A DNA stretch of 64,000 nucleotides from Polydactylus sextarius (lineage: Eukaryota > Chordata > Actinopteri > Polynemidae). Below the pieces are notes generated by a model. The model saw nothing but the letters and a program-made list of their open reading frames with translations. It had not been told where the DNA came from and ran no database searches. The stretch's first letter is position 1; every line of letters starts with the position of its first letter. This document shows, one piece after another, positions 25,801-39,779 of the stretch. Location of the stretch: the NCBI GenBank assembly GCA_016801845.1, contig CM028906.1, positions 16,810,001 through 16,874,000 of the forward strand, given 5' to 3'. The translations under genes were made by a program, and so were the position numbers.

Positions 25801-27400
25801 TGTGTCACAAACACCCCACCTGAAACAGCTACCAAAAATATAGTCCCTTGAAGGAGCAAAATCAGTGACATAAGTCATGCATTGTGCATAACAGCTTGGT
25901 GTCATGCACAATTCCTTTATACTGTGTGTTCATTATCCCATTAAACTAGATATATAGAGTGGGCCAGGTGGAACGTAGTCATGCATGAACATTTTTCACT
26001 GTCTGTTTTGTAGTGAGCCCAAAAGTAGAGCAACCATTGATATTCATGGCACAGCCAGTATGAGGTGTGACAGTATTTTTTGTGAATCTGTGAGTGTATA
26101 TGGTAATACCAGAGCAGCCTCAAACTGCAGTCTCTGCCAGAGGGAGGGGCACACTGTTCCCCCCACACAGGCACTGCAAGATAAAGAACCACTCGCTCAG
26201 TAGCCATAATTTTCTCTTAAAACACAATTTCTTGCCAGTTCATTTACTTCTGCGCTGTAGGGAAAATGCAAGAGTGATTGTTGGTCTAGCCTGAACAATG
26301 TTTTTGATAAATTAAATTTTTCTTGTTTTTATTTTTGAAGAGGTGGATTACATCTCTATTTTCCCTTTATAGGTGGTGTTTCATCTATACTGCTGTTGGT
26401 GTACCGCTGAATGATAAGCAGGCATCTCACTGCATGTTTAAGTTCACTAGTGATGCAAGGTAGGGAATAAATGAGAGAAAAACAAATAAGAGGTCAAAGA
26501 GACCACAATGAGTCATCTGCTTCCTAGCTGCTAATGAATCTCAGAATACTCTGAGCAGGCCTCCCCTGAGTACAGTTTCACAGGTTTTACTACCATTGCT
26601 GTTGCATGTAAATATACCTTTTTGCTTTGTATTAACTGTGATCAGTATATACAGTAAACACGTGGGTTGCGGGTTGCCCATAGCACCTCTGAACAGAAGT
26701 GCTGTTTGGCCAGCGGTGGGCTTGAGGTCAGAGAGGTCATCTTATAAACTTAGAAAGAAAAAAGGAAACTTAAATATATAAATACACGCTGCTTAAAAGG
26801 AGCGGTTGCAAGTTGTTGCTAAGATTGCAAGTATTGCCGGTGTGCCCACTAAAATTGCAGCAGAATCCAGCCAAAAGACTGCAATACTACTAACGCTCAG
26901 TGGTGTTAATATATGTATTGTGTTCTAGGGTGCATGCATGCACACACACGAACAGACAAACACACATACATGAACACACACCCTCTCCTCCTGATTCTCC
27001 TTCCCTTAGGCTGTTGGTGCAAAACTAATGTCACTTCTGTCAACCTAGATTCCTCTGATATGGATTTAATAAGTACCTACGGCTGTTTGAGCACATTATC
27101 TGTATCAGTAGTTCATACAGCTTTTTAAAAGTATTATTATATGCATACAATTACTGTTTTTATAATAGCATTTAAGCAAAAAAAAAAAACTGTTCTTTTT
27201 TATCTTCAAAATAAAGATAGTGATTTATAAGTTTGGTGGAAGTTGCAATAATATGTCAGGAGTTTATTATATCATTGCAGTGTATCCTTTTGATGTAAAA
27301 TGTATCAAAGCTGGTTTTAAAGCTACTCAGAACTAGTACTGTTTCAAGGCCTTACTTTGATAAGTTGACCTAGTTATTTTATCTACCGAATGTTTAACAC
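22900..27400. other. Intergenic, no gene recognised
   Basis: AT-rich unique sequence with short A/T runs. The longest frame, 122 codons at 25207-25575 (+), has a few clustered cysteines but no recognisable family or splice context. Confidence 0.6.
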
Positions 27401-27413
27401 AATACACTGTAAT

Positions 27414-27414
<1 letters not shown>

Positions 27415-27447
<33 letters not shown>
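27415..27447. repeat. (CA)n microsatellite
   Basis: About 16 CA units in intergenic sequence, followed by imperfect CACACACGCACA. Confidence 0.95.
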
Positions 27448-27451
<4 letters not shown>

Positions 27452-27792
27452 CCATGCAGACACACACGCACAAAAAAAAGTGCTTGTGTGCACAGAAAGT
27501 TGAAACACACACTTCAGTGCTAAAGAGACAGTTGCAGGACAGTCACATCGCAGTTAACCGACAAAGACCGTGCCTCAGCAGAATAGTGTAAAAGCTTTAC
27601 AGCACTACGAATGTTGAGAGAAGCTGATTGGAGACAGGAGGTGATGAGGTCAGATGATGATAGAGACTTGGAGGCAACATCACAGCTTGGAGTCTTCTGG
27701 CTACACCTCAGGAGGGTAAAGAATTCGGGGAGAGAGGAGCGGATTTGAAAGAACTTTAAGAATCAGACTTGGTCTGTGTTTTGTAACTTGAA

Positions 27793-28463
27793 TTAAAGGA
27801 ATAATTCAGTATGATGGAAAAATATACTTATTTGCTTTGCTTCAGAGCGTGAGATGAGGAGATCATTTTCACTTTCATATTTGTATGCAAAATATGCAGC
27901 CAGAGCCAGCAGCCAGTTAGCTTAGCTTCACATAGAGACAGAAAACAGTGGGAAACAGCTCGTCTGTCTCTGTCCAAAGTTAACAAAATCTGCCTGCCAG
28001 CAACTCAGTTCATCAGTACATAAAACCAAAATGCAAAAATGACATCCTGTGGTTTTACACAGGGCTATGCGTAAGACTTTTTCTTTCTTGCTTTTTCTTT
28101 CTTTCTTTTTTATAATAATAACTATAACTACAATAACTTTCTCATCATGTTGAGGTTGCTAGGCAAGAACTCATGCTTTAAGGAGGTTACTTTTTCTATT
28201 AACAAATAAGAGATAATATGTCAATTTGTGAGTTTTATAGGCAATCGGTGGTGGATAGATTTTTGTTACCTTCAGAGATACCCCGGCCAAACTTTGGACC
28301 TAATTTAATTCCAGTCTTTGAGCTAAGCTGAGCTAAACTAAGTGAAGCTAAGCTAAGCTAACCTGAGCTAACTGGCCGTATCTGACTACAGACTACTCTC
28401 CTCCAGTTACTGTCAGCAAGAAAGTGAATAATTATATAAACAAAATGCTCAAACATTTTTTTC
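27793..28463. mobile_element. Teleost foldback/MITE-like repeat (about 0.67 kb)
   Basis: The left end (AAAGGAATAATTCAG, then GCCAGCAGCCAGTTAGCTTA, GGGAAACAGC, TCTGTCCAAAGTTAACAAAA, ATCCTGTGGTTTTAC) follows a repeat abundant in percomorph fishes. The right end (GCTAAGCTAAGCTAACC, GTCAGCAAGAAAGTGAATAA) is an imperfect inverse of the left. Non-coding; a central T-rich insertion breaks it up. Confidence 0.65.
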
Positions 28464-28596
28464 CTGGTACCCTTGGTACATTCTGGAAATAGACGCGCCA
28501 GTTATATAATACTTTATAAATACATGGTTAGAGAACTTCCACATTGTGTTGTTGCTATTGAACCTCATGAATAAAATGATGTATAAAAATGGTATA

Positions 28597-28892
28597 CAGT
28601 GGTCCCTCGCCTATCACGAGAGGTGAAAAGTAGTAACCACCCTCCTCATACTCTTATAAACCTTTCCCACACTTGTTATTTTTAGGCTAGAAATTGCTTA
28701 TTTTACCACAAAAACAATTGAAATCTAAAAAAATGTAAAAAAAAACAAAACAAAAAAAAAAACCTGCAGGCCACAGAATCTTGCAATGTAATGAAGACTC
28801 CCGTAATATGAATTTACATATACTAGCCACAAAAAAATGTGACGTATCAAAGCTGCAAGAGGTGAAGCGCGGTTGCTGTATTATACTTGGAG
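28597..28892. mobile_element. Tigger/pogo-like MITE remnant
   Basis: It starts TACAGTGGTCCCTCGCC, a typical terminus of Tigger-like non-autonomous elements. It ends with GAGGTGAAGCGCGGTTGCTGTA, an imperfect inverse of the start. The middle is A-rich and non-coding. Confidence 0.5.
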
Positions 28893-28899
28893 TTTTTAA

Positions 28900-31449
28900 A
28901 CTATAAATGATAAACCCTTGTACAGAATAAGTGTGCCACTATGGATCAGCCACAGATCACTGCAGATTATTTTTTTTCAGGTTTCAGGAAACTAAGGGAA
29001 TGTTCTTAACAATTCAAGCAAAGAATGAGCCCCATTCTTGTGAAAAAATCTTATCCACTGAGTCAGTAAATGTAGAGGACTCATTTGTGCGAATATGAAT
29101 CAAAAACTCATATAATAAATGACGACATTGACTGGGCTGATAAAACGTTGCTTCTGTAGTGCAGATACTGCATGCATATCATGTATTAAATATATAAAAC
29201 ACATGCCTGTCAACGGATAAAACAGGATAACTCCAAATGACAAGTGTAGTGACTAGTGGTACCTGTAACCGTGCTATGAATGACCTTTATTTGATTAAAT
29301 AAAGACACTTGAAGATAAAGAATGTCTTTTATAGAGCAGGCAAAGACAACATAATGACTATAGACTATAAAAGTTATTGGTATTTCAACAGCTTGCAAAG
29401 AGAAGACTTCAAAGCTGTAGTCATAAGTGTCTTTAAAATAAACACCCCTCTGAGCTTGTCATTACCAACAATAACATCAGTGCAATGTCATCAGCATCTA
29501 AAAAAACTCTGAATGAAATTGTTGTTTCAATTTGCAGTAACATGGTTTGACAGATGTTTTTGTATACAGTACATAAAATTAGAGCAGACTGAAATGCAGA
29601 TGTACCTCAGTGTCCTTGGATTTCAAATCAACATTTTTTTTTTTATATTTAGCTAAGGAAGGCCCTTGAAAGCATGGAAACCATTAACAGTATGGAAATT
29701 AGTATCAGTTATCTGTTCATAATCATCATGACACAATAAAAAATCTAATTGCAAGGAAGCATGATTGAAAGATTAGCTTAGTAAAATGCCCATGATGAAT
29801 CTGCCCTCATGCTTTAATGGTAAAAAAGTAATGTCCTCACGAGAAACATCATTTTTCTCTGCTTGCACTAGACATGGACTGCAAATAAATATACAGGGAT
29901 TTGTCTTAGTGACATTGGTGCAGAGACAATGACAACTTAGAGAGATTCACAGCGCATACTGAGACAAAAATGGCACAAGGACAACTGGACTTTATGCACT
30001 GTGCAATGCAAAAGATGATAAAGAATTTCTTCAGATTTCTTAGCACAGTGCTAAAATTAGTAAGGAGACCAAATACAACATCTAAAACAACGTTGGATAT
30101 TTTATAGTGGAAAAATAATACTCAATTCTGATTTACATCTGTCTGCATGTGAAACTGCCTACTCTCAGGCTGCCCACATTTAAGTGAGTAGCTTCAGTAG
30201 CAGTGATGATGAGACCATGCTGTTGGTAAGTTGGGCTATCATGCTTAGTCAGTGGTTTGCGCAAATGACAAAGTCGACACAAAATGAAAACTATCACATA
30301 GACACAAAAGCGCACAGAGAAAGAGGTGTGTAAGTGGAAGTAAGAAAACAAAAACTCCGTAGGAGTCAGTTTGGGTCATTATTGAAAATTCAAATGACTC
30401 AGCAAAAGACAAAAAGTTCCCATTGGTATTTTTAGACACTCCCAGTACAAATGCAAATTTAGAGTGAGAACCATCTATCAATAAAAAGCTGCTATTTGTA
30501 AATCCAAATAGCATCTGTAGACAAATTATAAAACAACAGGCCCCTGGACACTGACACATAAAAGCCCCCCCACTCCTCCCCACCCCCTCCACACACACTA
30601 CTCTTTCTCTCCTTCCTGCAAGACATCCAGACTAAAACTTTTTGTGGTTTATTTTGCATATCCTTTTAGGCGTTTGTTTTTTTTTTGGTTTTTTTTTGGT
30701 AGATGTTTTATGCTTCTTTGCAGTCTGTTGAAATTTTGCATCTACTCTCATTCTTTATACATCTCCTTATTTATGATTTTATGTCTCTGCGGTTATTTTT
30801 GCATGTCTTTCTTGTGTCTCTTTATGGTTGTTTTGTGTTTGTCTGTGGTCACTTTGCTCCATGTTGCATCATAGCTAATTATTTTACATTCCAAAGTGGT
30901 CTTTGCGTCTTGGGTTGTTGGTTGGTTTTTGTGGTTGTTTTTTCAGTTTCTGTATAGTCATTTGATTAAATTTAGAAATGTTAACAGTCACATTATACAG
31001 AGATTTTGGACCAGTAAGCCTGCGTCACCCCAGGCCTATCCCTTGGCACTTGCCATGTTCCAATACCTCAATCTGCCACACATTCCATCGCTACATGACA
31101 TGATGCCCACGCAGACACAAACATATTCACATAAGTCCAAGTTCACCCTATATTTCTAAAAAATCAGATGAGGACAGCTTGACAGAAAGAGCACAGCGAA
31201 GCTTACACAGCACTCAGCTATTGTCAGGCTCGATGCCATCCCTAGCACCAACAGCCTGCACTCTGTTTCCATCAGATGTAACACACAGTCTGGCACTGCA
31301 GCCAGTCAAACCTTGTTAGTTGCTTTAGCCTCTGTTTACAAAGACCGGGCATTTTGTCATGTTGGATTTTGTTTATCTTATATGTGGTAGGGATTGTTTG
31401 ATCACAGAGGGTAGTTGTGTTTTTTTTTTTTTTTTTTTTTTTTGTTTGG

Positions 31450-31510
<61 letters not shown>

Positions 31511-33360
31511 AGGCTGCTTTGACAGCTTGAGGTGAGCTGATCTGGAGCTCCCCTCAGCAGCACCAGAAACACTCATTGTTAATGGGCGTCTTTATGGCAC
31601 CACAGACTTGTCATCACAGTCTATTTTTACTTTGGTGGAGGCCCGGCAGGCTCAGCGGTGTGGCATTTGAAGCTCACGCCTTTGACTCACAAACAGCACT
31701 GCTTCACAGAGCCTACACAACTAGTTCACAAGCTGTTCTGTCGCACATGTTGCCTTTCTAACGTGGCGCTTTGGAGAGATTGAAATAAAGTAACGTGTTC
31801 CCTACCAAATCTATTTTTCATTAGCTTTTAGCACTATGTTGTGCATGCTGTTTGATTTCAGCAGTGCTGTCTTTAGAGCTTTGGCTCAACACATCAAAAC
31901 TCCTACATCTCCTTACAACTCCTAAAACCATTGGAGGTTCCTTTCTTGTATTTGAATCCAGAAATAGGAAACGCCAAGTAGACACTGGGAAACACATGTT
32001 CCAAAAAGGCAATTTGATAAAGCATGTGCACGCTTTAGTTAACAGCTTCGGTAAAGATAGAATAAATCCAGCATTATTAGTGTTCATAAAATGCAAATAT
32101 ACACTATAATGTAATTAATGAGAAGACAAATAAAGATAAAGACGAGCACTGAGCCACATAAATTCTTTTTACTTTTTCTTCACCTGTTACTGTCCTCGCA
32201 CCTTTGCTTGCACTGATCCTTTTTTAACTTTACCCACAAGGGTAAGCACTGTATGTTGAAGGCATAATGTGCATCGGAGTGTGTGCGTCTGTCTTTACTG
32301 CATACAGTTCACACACTAGCCTGAGTATGTGGCAGAATTGAAGCTCACCTTTCTTAAGATGTCTGAGGACCTCAGGGGCTCAATATAATATTGTTGTTTT
32401 CTACTTATTTTCTTAGAATGTCCCATTCCCAGTAGTGTGCTTCCATCCAATATAATGCTGTTTATTGTGCTGGAAGGACAGGACATGTTTGTTTTGCAAT
32501 CTAAAGGATGTATTTTGTGTCTGCAAGCACCCAAGGTTGTACACTGAATACCGTATACCTGCACTGACACAGAGTACAAATAAAGGTCCAACAGCTAGAT
32601 GTTTCAGTCCATAAACTTTTTATATATTTTAGTTTTTATGAAACATTTTCCTTTTTATATGCAGTTACCCTGATGAAGCAAGCAAGTTGCTGAATTATGT
32701 TTTTTTTTTTTTTTTTTTGTTATAGTCCTTGTATTCAAGTACCTTGCTGGAGCAGCAAATTAGTGACAGATTGTTCCATTGCATGTTTTATAAACTGATT
32801 AGCTCATGTTGACCTTTGGCTAAAACCACATTAGAAATAATATTCAGTTACAATTATGTTTCTTGAGTGGTCACAGTTCACATTGTTTTTTTGTTGAGCA
32901 AGCGATCTGCTGTGAATTCTTTCTTCTTTTTTCATATACTGTAGACGCCTTGAACTTTTGCAGTGCAATTAGTGGAATATGAATTTTACCTGTTTGTCCT
33001 CTCAAAGAGGCAATTTTCTTCCTTTATTTATTCACACTTTTGAGGATATTCAAGTACAGGATATTAGTCATTGAGAGGACAGTGTATAACTGAAACCAAA
33101 ACAATGGTGTAAGCAGAAAGAAGGTTTTAACAGTAATCGTCTTATTCCCAAGATGTGATATAAATTAAAAGGGGAGCTGTGATAATGTTAGCTGTTACAA
33201 TATAAAAGCTAATTCTGAAGTGGGACATAAATGTATGGCTCAAAGGTTCACAAAATAACTTCAAAAGTAAATTCCAAAATAAATCTCATATAAATCTCTG
33301 TAACATCTTTTGCCATCTAGTCATCGTGTGCTTACAGTGACTTCAAAGGCATTAGGTAAA
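28900..33360. other. Intergenic, no gene recognised
   Basis: AT-rich sequence with the poly(T)/(GT)n compound repeat at 31.4-31.5 kb. Nothing else supported on either strand. Confidence 0.6.
31420..31506. repeat. Poly(T) plus (GT)n compound microsatellite
   Basis: A T-run near 31420-31443 followed by a (GT)26 block at 31455-31506. Confidence 0.95.
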
Positions 33361-33369
33361 ACCGTCAAC

Positions 33370-33650
33370 CAGTGAACTGGATTGCATCCATTGTTCTCCT
33401 CTGATGGATCATTTGCAACAATCCAGAGATAAATCTGCTTTCTATTTTTGGGCTCTGACAGCCTCTACCTGTATTCAGCCGCCTGTGAGCCCCCACCCAG
33501 ACAGTGACTGGCCTAATGTCTGGTCGCAGTGGCTTCCTTGAAGCGCTCCTGCAAGTTAATAAATTCTGGGCCATCTGTTTTCATACAGCCCCTTTCCATT
33601 ACCAGGTGCCCCCCCTCCTTGGACCTCTATCTAATTAACTTTCCTCTCTC
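33370..33650. promoter_or_regulatory. Candidate intergenic conserved element
   Basis: Unique, fairly GC-balanced sequence between decayed AT-rich stretches, with ATTGCATCCATTGTTC, GCAAGTTAATAAATTC and TATCTAATTAACTTTCC. No coding reading is recognised. Confidence 0.25.
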
Positions 33651-35039
33651 TGCCTCTCTTTGTGCCCACATTCAAACTGGGGAAAGAGAGGTAGAGAGAG
33701 GGAGAGGACAAAGAGAGTGAAAGAGGGGAAAGGTAAATTTGTTTAACCTGATGTTTTGAGGCAAAGTAAACCTCCCAGTAACCTAGTTAGGTGCATTGCT
33801 TTTTTGTGCGATTTAGCAATGATGTTATTAATAACCATGTGAGTCTGAAGGGTACTTAACCATGCAATAAAGAGATGGGGCATTGAGTGCCACTGCTCTG
33901 CCATCGCTTTGGAGAGGAACACTAATTGCTAGTCGGGGAATCTAATGAAAACCCTCCAAACAAATAACAAAGCAGACAGTGAAGAGTGTATGAAGTAGAA
34001 CAAAGGAAGGAGAGCAATGCATGGGAGAGAATATATGAAATAATTATACTGACAAACACTGTTGGTATAGCTATTAAAGGCAGTTAAAGCTTCACAGACA
34101 GTGAACCAACAGTAATTCAGAGTCACAAAGAGAAACAATAAAATGCCAGGCATGAATTGAAAGAGGTATTAGAGATCAATAAAACAAGTATTTATAGTAA
34201 GAATAAGATAAAAAAAAAAATAATAATAAAAATAATAATTTTAAGAAAAAACTGTGAGACATGTTTTAGGAAAAGATTTAAAATGTGACCCAAAGGGACA
34301 TGAAATGATCTCATTTTATCATTGGATGGCTTTTTATCTAATAAACGTGAACAACATATTCTGCTCCCACAGATTTTGTATCCTTTCTTTGGATGAATGC
34401 TGTTGTTCAGAACACAAATGGCTGTGGGAAGAAAAACGGCTCTCTGACACTGAAAAGACTAGCAATGCCCACAGCACATAACGCTTTTAACTACTTTTTG
34501 CTCTCACAGTCTAACTCAAAGTATCAACCATCAAAGCCATTAGGGTGCCAGAGTGTCCCTGTGGTTTTGCCATTAGCCCATAAAATATTGGCAACAACAT
34601 GCTACAGCGGCACCACAGTATCAACATACATGCACCGAGGAAAAAATGTGGCACATAAATAGCAGAGCCAAAAGAGAACAACACTTCACACAAAGTTAGG
34701 ATTCCCCATTGTGGAGGAAATGTAACTTATGTGTCTACATTAAGCTGTAATGTTCTTGGAGAAGATGATGCCACTTTTTATGGTAAGGCTGTTAACTATT
34801 CATGAAAATCATGAAGGTGGCTGTAGGAGATTAGATTCCTGCTGTTGCAGGGAACCCTTGTAAGTCCAAGTAGTAATTTCCATGTTTCTACCTGAGCTGA
34901 AGGTTTATGTGGTTCTTTATAGGAAGTGCCAGCTGTGTGACCCCAAGGCCCACAAAACCTATTCATAAACTACAATAAGGATGCATGGTTGTCAGTATGA
35001 AAATAAGGCTGCTTTTCAAAGATACAAGGTTTCTACCCA

Positions 35040-35780
35040 GTGGCAGCGATATTTCTGACACGTTTCAGGCATTTTCATTTGCATGAATTCTATGCATATT
35101 ACATCGCTCCAACCTGTTGGCCACCACGGGAATTGTCATCATCGGTTGCAGGCAATAATACTAAGTTACTGCTGCTTGTCATATGCCATCCTGCTTCTGC
35201 TATAATTTATGTGCATAGGACCATTGTCTTCTGGCCCAGGGGGCATTTTGTGCGCCTCTGATTTTAGCTTTATGACGCAAGGAGCAGAGAGCTTCCGCCA
35301 TTGCCAAGTGACCAAAACCTGGCACACATTGAGAATCTCCTCTCCAAATGAATGTTTCACCTCTTTCCCCATCTGTGAGACGCTGAGGGAAACGCATGGC
35401 CTTCCTGTTGACAGAGTCAGCGAGGGCTATACTGTATGTGAATGGAACGGAAGGAGTGTAAGTGGGATGGTTTACACCTCTCAGGAGCTCATCCAGAAGG
35501 GCATGTCCCTCATTACAGCTGTTTGGAGAGAGGTCTCATTTTGCCAGCACGCTCTCTGTTGCGTCCTCCACCTGCAGCAGGTCAGGGAAGGAGGGAGAAG
35601 TCTCTGACATGACCTCCAGTGAAGTAAGCATGTCGGGAACCACTGGAGATTGGGGGCGGAACCAAAGCCGAAGAGGGTGAAACACATGCCTCGCAATCAG
35701 CCATGAAATGCAACCTGGCACCAATCGGATTGGGCCTGCAGGGAGCCTTAGTAGACCTAAGCCTGCAGAACAACAGGGAG
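35040..35780. promoter_or_regulatory. Candidate large intergenic conserved block
   Basis: A long unique segment of higher GC content than its surroundings and free of simple repeats. Several overlapping chance frames cross it (the longest is 132 codons at 35209-35607), but none has a recognisable domain and frames are open on both strands. More like a CNE cluster or lncRNA exon than a protein gene. Confidence 0.3.
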
Positions 35781-36959
35781 GAAAGCACGGGTAGAGGGTG
35801 AGGGATGTGGGGGTTTACAGGGGGTTGTGGGGTGCGAGGTCATTCTACTTCACAGGGTGTTTTATTAATGTAATTAAACACGGGCGAGCTCTCTGGCTCT
35901 GCATCATAGCTGACCTCCACAATGGAGGGAAAGGAGGGAGGAAAAAGAGGGATAGACGAGCAGGGAAAGGGGGGTGAGGGAGGATTGGGGGAAAGAGAGA
36001 GAGGGAGAGAGAGAGAGGCAGGGAGCATTTAGGGGGAAAGAGGTAGGGATAACAAGGACATGAGATTGGCAGGATAAGGCAAGATGAAACAAGAGCGGAC
36101 AGAGCTAAGCAAGAAGGATAAAAAGAGATACATGCAGCATGATGCATGAGTGGGAGGGGAAGATGTGAATTTAGTCAGAAAATTAGTGCATGGGACAAGA
36201 CAACTGAGCCATGGAGGAGTCAAGGCCAGGGCATTTGAGGAAAGAGAGGTCAACATTAGGGCAAACAAAGGCCTCTGGGCCTGGTGCAAAATGTGAGGAA
36301 TGTCATGTAATCATATTAGACACAGTTCACCGCTCTGTCTAAACACAGGGCTGTGCTCTCTCTCTCTCTGTCTCAGGGTAATGATAATGGTGAGTAATAT
36401 CTTTTCCCCCACACTTGAGCGTTTTTTTATTTACTTATTAAATATACTACACAGAGGAAGACAGAATCATCAAAATGCAGTTTAAATGTAGGGACTTTAA
36501 AGCCTCTCATAGCCCTTAGTGTCATATATTATGTATTTCTCTATAACATTATTATTGTTATTATTAAAAAAACATTTGTAGATATTAGTTTAAGTGACAA
36601 AAATTCAGCTGGTCTGCCTCTATAGGACAAATAGGCTGTGGTGTGTTCAATTTTTAATAGCAATAGCTCAATAGGAAAACAACAATGACTGTCTCCCACT
36701 TTAGTCAAAATATCCCAGATATGAGCACTGCCATCCCACGCTGGTGATGTCATTTGGAGCTATAATGGTGATCCATAAGGTCCCGCCAACACACATGCAC
36801 ACCCATCATGAGTGAAGCTCATCTGTCAGTGATGTCTGATTTTATGAAATGATTAATTAAAATCAAACTTACCAGAAAAATCATCACCTTAATAAGAGCG
36901 ACCTAAAATGACAGAACTTATCTTGGAAAAAAATCTTGTTGGTATGCATTGTGTTTTTT

Positions 36960-37065
36960 AAGTTTGGTCTTGTCCCATTTGCTAGCAATAGTACAGCCAG
37001 CCACCAGTGGGCGATGTCTGTAGTGTGTTGGGCTATGCTTACATATAGTTTATGGGAAACAATGT
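36960..37065. mobile_element. Fragment resembling a 'CCACCAGTGGGCGATGTCTG' teleost repeat
   Basis: The phrase GCCACCAGTGGGCGATGTCT followed by ACATATAGTTTATGGG resembles a dispersed fish repeat (…GGGGGCGAT… TATATACAGTCTATGG). Short and diverged. Confidence 0.35.
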
Positions 37066-37461
37066 CACAGTTTCAGCAACTGGCATCACCTTTAGTTATA
37101 ATTGTTGCTAAGCGCTGATTGAATCACCAAAGCACATGTCATCATCTTGTTGCAACCAGGTCTCATCCACTTCATATTGCTGCCAAAAGGATGAGCAGCA
37201 ACATAAATATCAATATCTAATGGGTAATAACCATAACCGTTATTATTTATAGTGTTCGGTGACTAAACAAAGTAATGAGCAAGAATTCATTAAGCATTCA
37301 CATTTCTATCAAACTAGAGAAAGTGCTGGCAACTTTTAGTACATTTGGTGGTGATGGAAGTGATGACGATTCTCATACTGAAAAGATGCTGAAAATATTT
37401 CTATTAAAGGAACTCAGAGAAGAAGAGAAACAGTCAGTGCTGAACTATCTGCTGTATAAAG

Positions 37462-37542
37462 TTTGTGTAAGTCACTTAACGCATTTCACTGGAAAAAAAG
37501 TTTTTTTTTTCCAGTGGAATGCGTTAAGCGACCTTACACAAA
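37462..37542. repeat. Foldback (near-perfect palindrome, about 38-bp arms)
   Basis: The left arm TTTGTGTAAGTCACTTAACG … CACTGGAAAAAAA and the right arm are mutual inverses with two substitutions and one 1-base gap. The arms meet at an A/T-run junction with almost no loop. It lies in intergenic sequence. It may be a tiny MITE or a hairpin-forming insertion. Confidence 0.85.
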
Positions 37543-38394
37543 AAATATCTTGTAAAGAGAGTAAATCTGTTATTCATTTAAGGTGCGGCATATTGCAAAG
37601 TTATAAAGCTGGTCTAAAATCTAGGACCTGTTATCAGGGAAAAATAAGTTCAAATAAGTCTTTCATGCTTTCATGCTGAGTTGCCTCAGAAACATAAGGG
37701 CTACAAGCCTTCAAACTATGTGGTTCTTTATTTGTTTGGGTGTTTTTTGATTTTCTACTCTCACTTTGCAGTAGTCACATAGTTTTAGTTTTACCTTGAC
37801 AAAACTTCATAATGAGATTATATAGTTACCTTTTTTTGTTGGGTAAATTGAGTACTATGTAAGCTTCTCTCATTCATATTTCTATCTCTTCTCTTACTGC
37901 ACTGTGGATGAACTCATTCACCCACAGTACAGAGGCAGATAAAGGGACATATGCTTTACTACATAGACTAGAAGTATGAGGCTCTGTTATAGGTCAGGGC
38001 TTTTGAAGAGTGGTGCTATAAGGAAGGGTCGGTGAGAATTCACCACTGTATGTGACAGCTTGAAGCACATCCTGTCACAATCCATTTCTCATCTCTGTGG
38101 CCTGCATTAGACGCCTTGTCACAATAATTACATTTCTCTGTATTAATTGATGACTTATAATGGAAATAAGAGCTGTCGGGGAATGTATCAAACTACAGCA
38201 ACAATAATGGCGTAGGCAATAACCAAACAAATATCAAATGGACAAATGAGGGAGAGTATTAGACATGATTGATGAAGGGAGCAGGTCCAACCACACACAC
38301 ACTGTGTACTTTGTGCTGAGGGACTTCAGCTGCTGTACGTTTGACAGGCTTATTTGACTGTGAGTGTGTATATATTAAACAGCGAATGTTAGTG

Positions 38395-38395
<1 letters not shown>

Positions 38396-38451
<56 letters not shown>

Positions 38452-38464
38452 GTTGTTGTTGTTG
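38396..38464. repeat. (GT)n-(TGT)n compound microsatellite
   Basis: About 27 GT units running directly into five TGT units. Confidence 0.95.
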
Positions 38465-39779
38465 CATACATCTAGTACTCACTTTTAGTATAGGCAAGAG
38501 ACTTGCTTAGAGGGAAATTATAATAACTAATAGAGCAGGAATGAGGAATTTGTAATCCGTGTCAGAATTGAATTACTTTCCAGTAATGCTTATTTCAATA
38601 CACAAAAGACATAATCCCATTCATCTGTAAGCTTGCCTATTGTTATCCATGTTAACACAGCAGAATATCAATGCAGAAACTCACAATCATTACGTTAGTG
38701 ATATGAAAGCTCATTTGTCCTTTGCCCTCTAAGTTCAGCGTAGCTTAATGAGGTATATCTAGGTTTTTTCAGGTATAAATATTTACAACTGCTGCATAAT
38801 GGTTATGCGCAAAATGTCATTAGAATGTATGCTTTCCTCAAGTGTAATGAACTGAAAAACCATCGCACACAGTTAACGATGCACGATGCAAGCACAAAGT
38901 GTGTCCATGTATACAATTAGTAATGCTACAGTGTGCTGTAATCATCTTTTTTTTTTTTTTGTCTTTCTGAGAAATGTCTTGCTACTGACATGAAAAACAG
39001 GAGAAGCTTAAAAGACTAAGAATGAAGAGGCACCGACACTTTTCATTGAAATGAAGGCTGAACTTTCGTCACCTCAGCCACACACTATCACCCCATGTAC
39101 TTCCCCTCTCCATGCTATCGTCTCTGAGTAAGTTGAAGTACCCGTCTTTGTGAAAAGGCTGCACCATATGGCCATGGAACATTGTTGGGTGCATCACATC
39201 AACTGGTTAATTGTCACTGGAGTCTGTACTTTTTTTTTTTCTTTTTTTTCTGAACATTAACATTAACACTTGCATTTGTTTCACTATTCCAATGCACTTT
39301 ACCATAACACATACAACGGTTTCATTTATAGTCACAGAGTGACTCTGCTCTTCTAAGTGGCATAACTGGAACAGATGAACCTGTTTACAAATTGACCGTC
39401 CCTAAAACTGTGTTGATGATCACCCATGAAATTAATTCTCAATTAAATCAAAGTACCTTGATTTTAACCTTGACTGCAATAGTCAGAAGACATATGCAAA
39501 GAACAACCACAAAGTGAAAAGTAGTGACAATCCTGTCAACATAAGACAGTGTTCTCTCTCTTACCAAAAGACAACATTGTATAGTCTGTAACATAGTTTT
39601 ATTTATTTTTACACATTTATTTATAAGATAATGGTATCCAGTTACCTTTTTGGAGAGCAACATCGGTTGTTGATACAAGAATCATCCATTTATCTCCATA
39701 TAATTGAACAGTCATCTGAAACAAAACAGTCATTTTAAGTTATGACAAATTGTTGGGGATTAGATTTTTGTGGTTTTAT

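Noticed and set aside
35209..35607. 132-codon frame in the unique GC-raised block
   Set aside because: No recognisable domain, and competing frames on the other strand. Described as possible non-coding element instead.
37275..37679. 134-codon frame on the plus strand
   Set aside because: It runs through the AT-rich 37.46-37.54 kb foldback, and the part before it has no recognisable family or splice context. Judged a chance frame.
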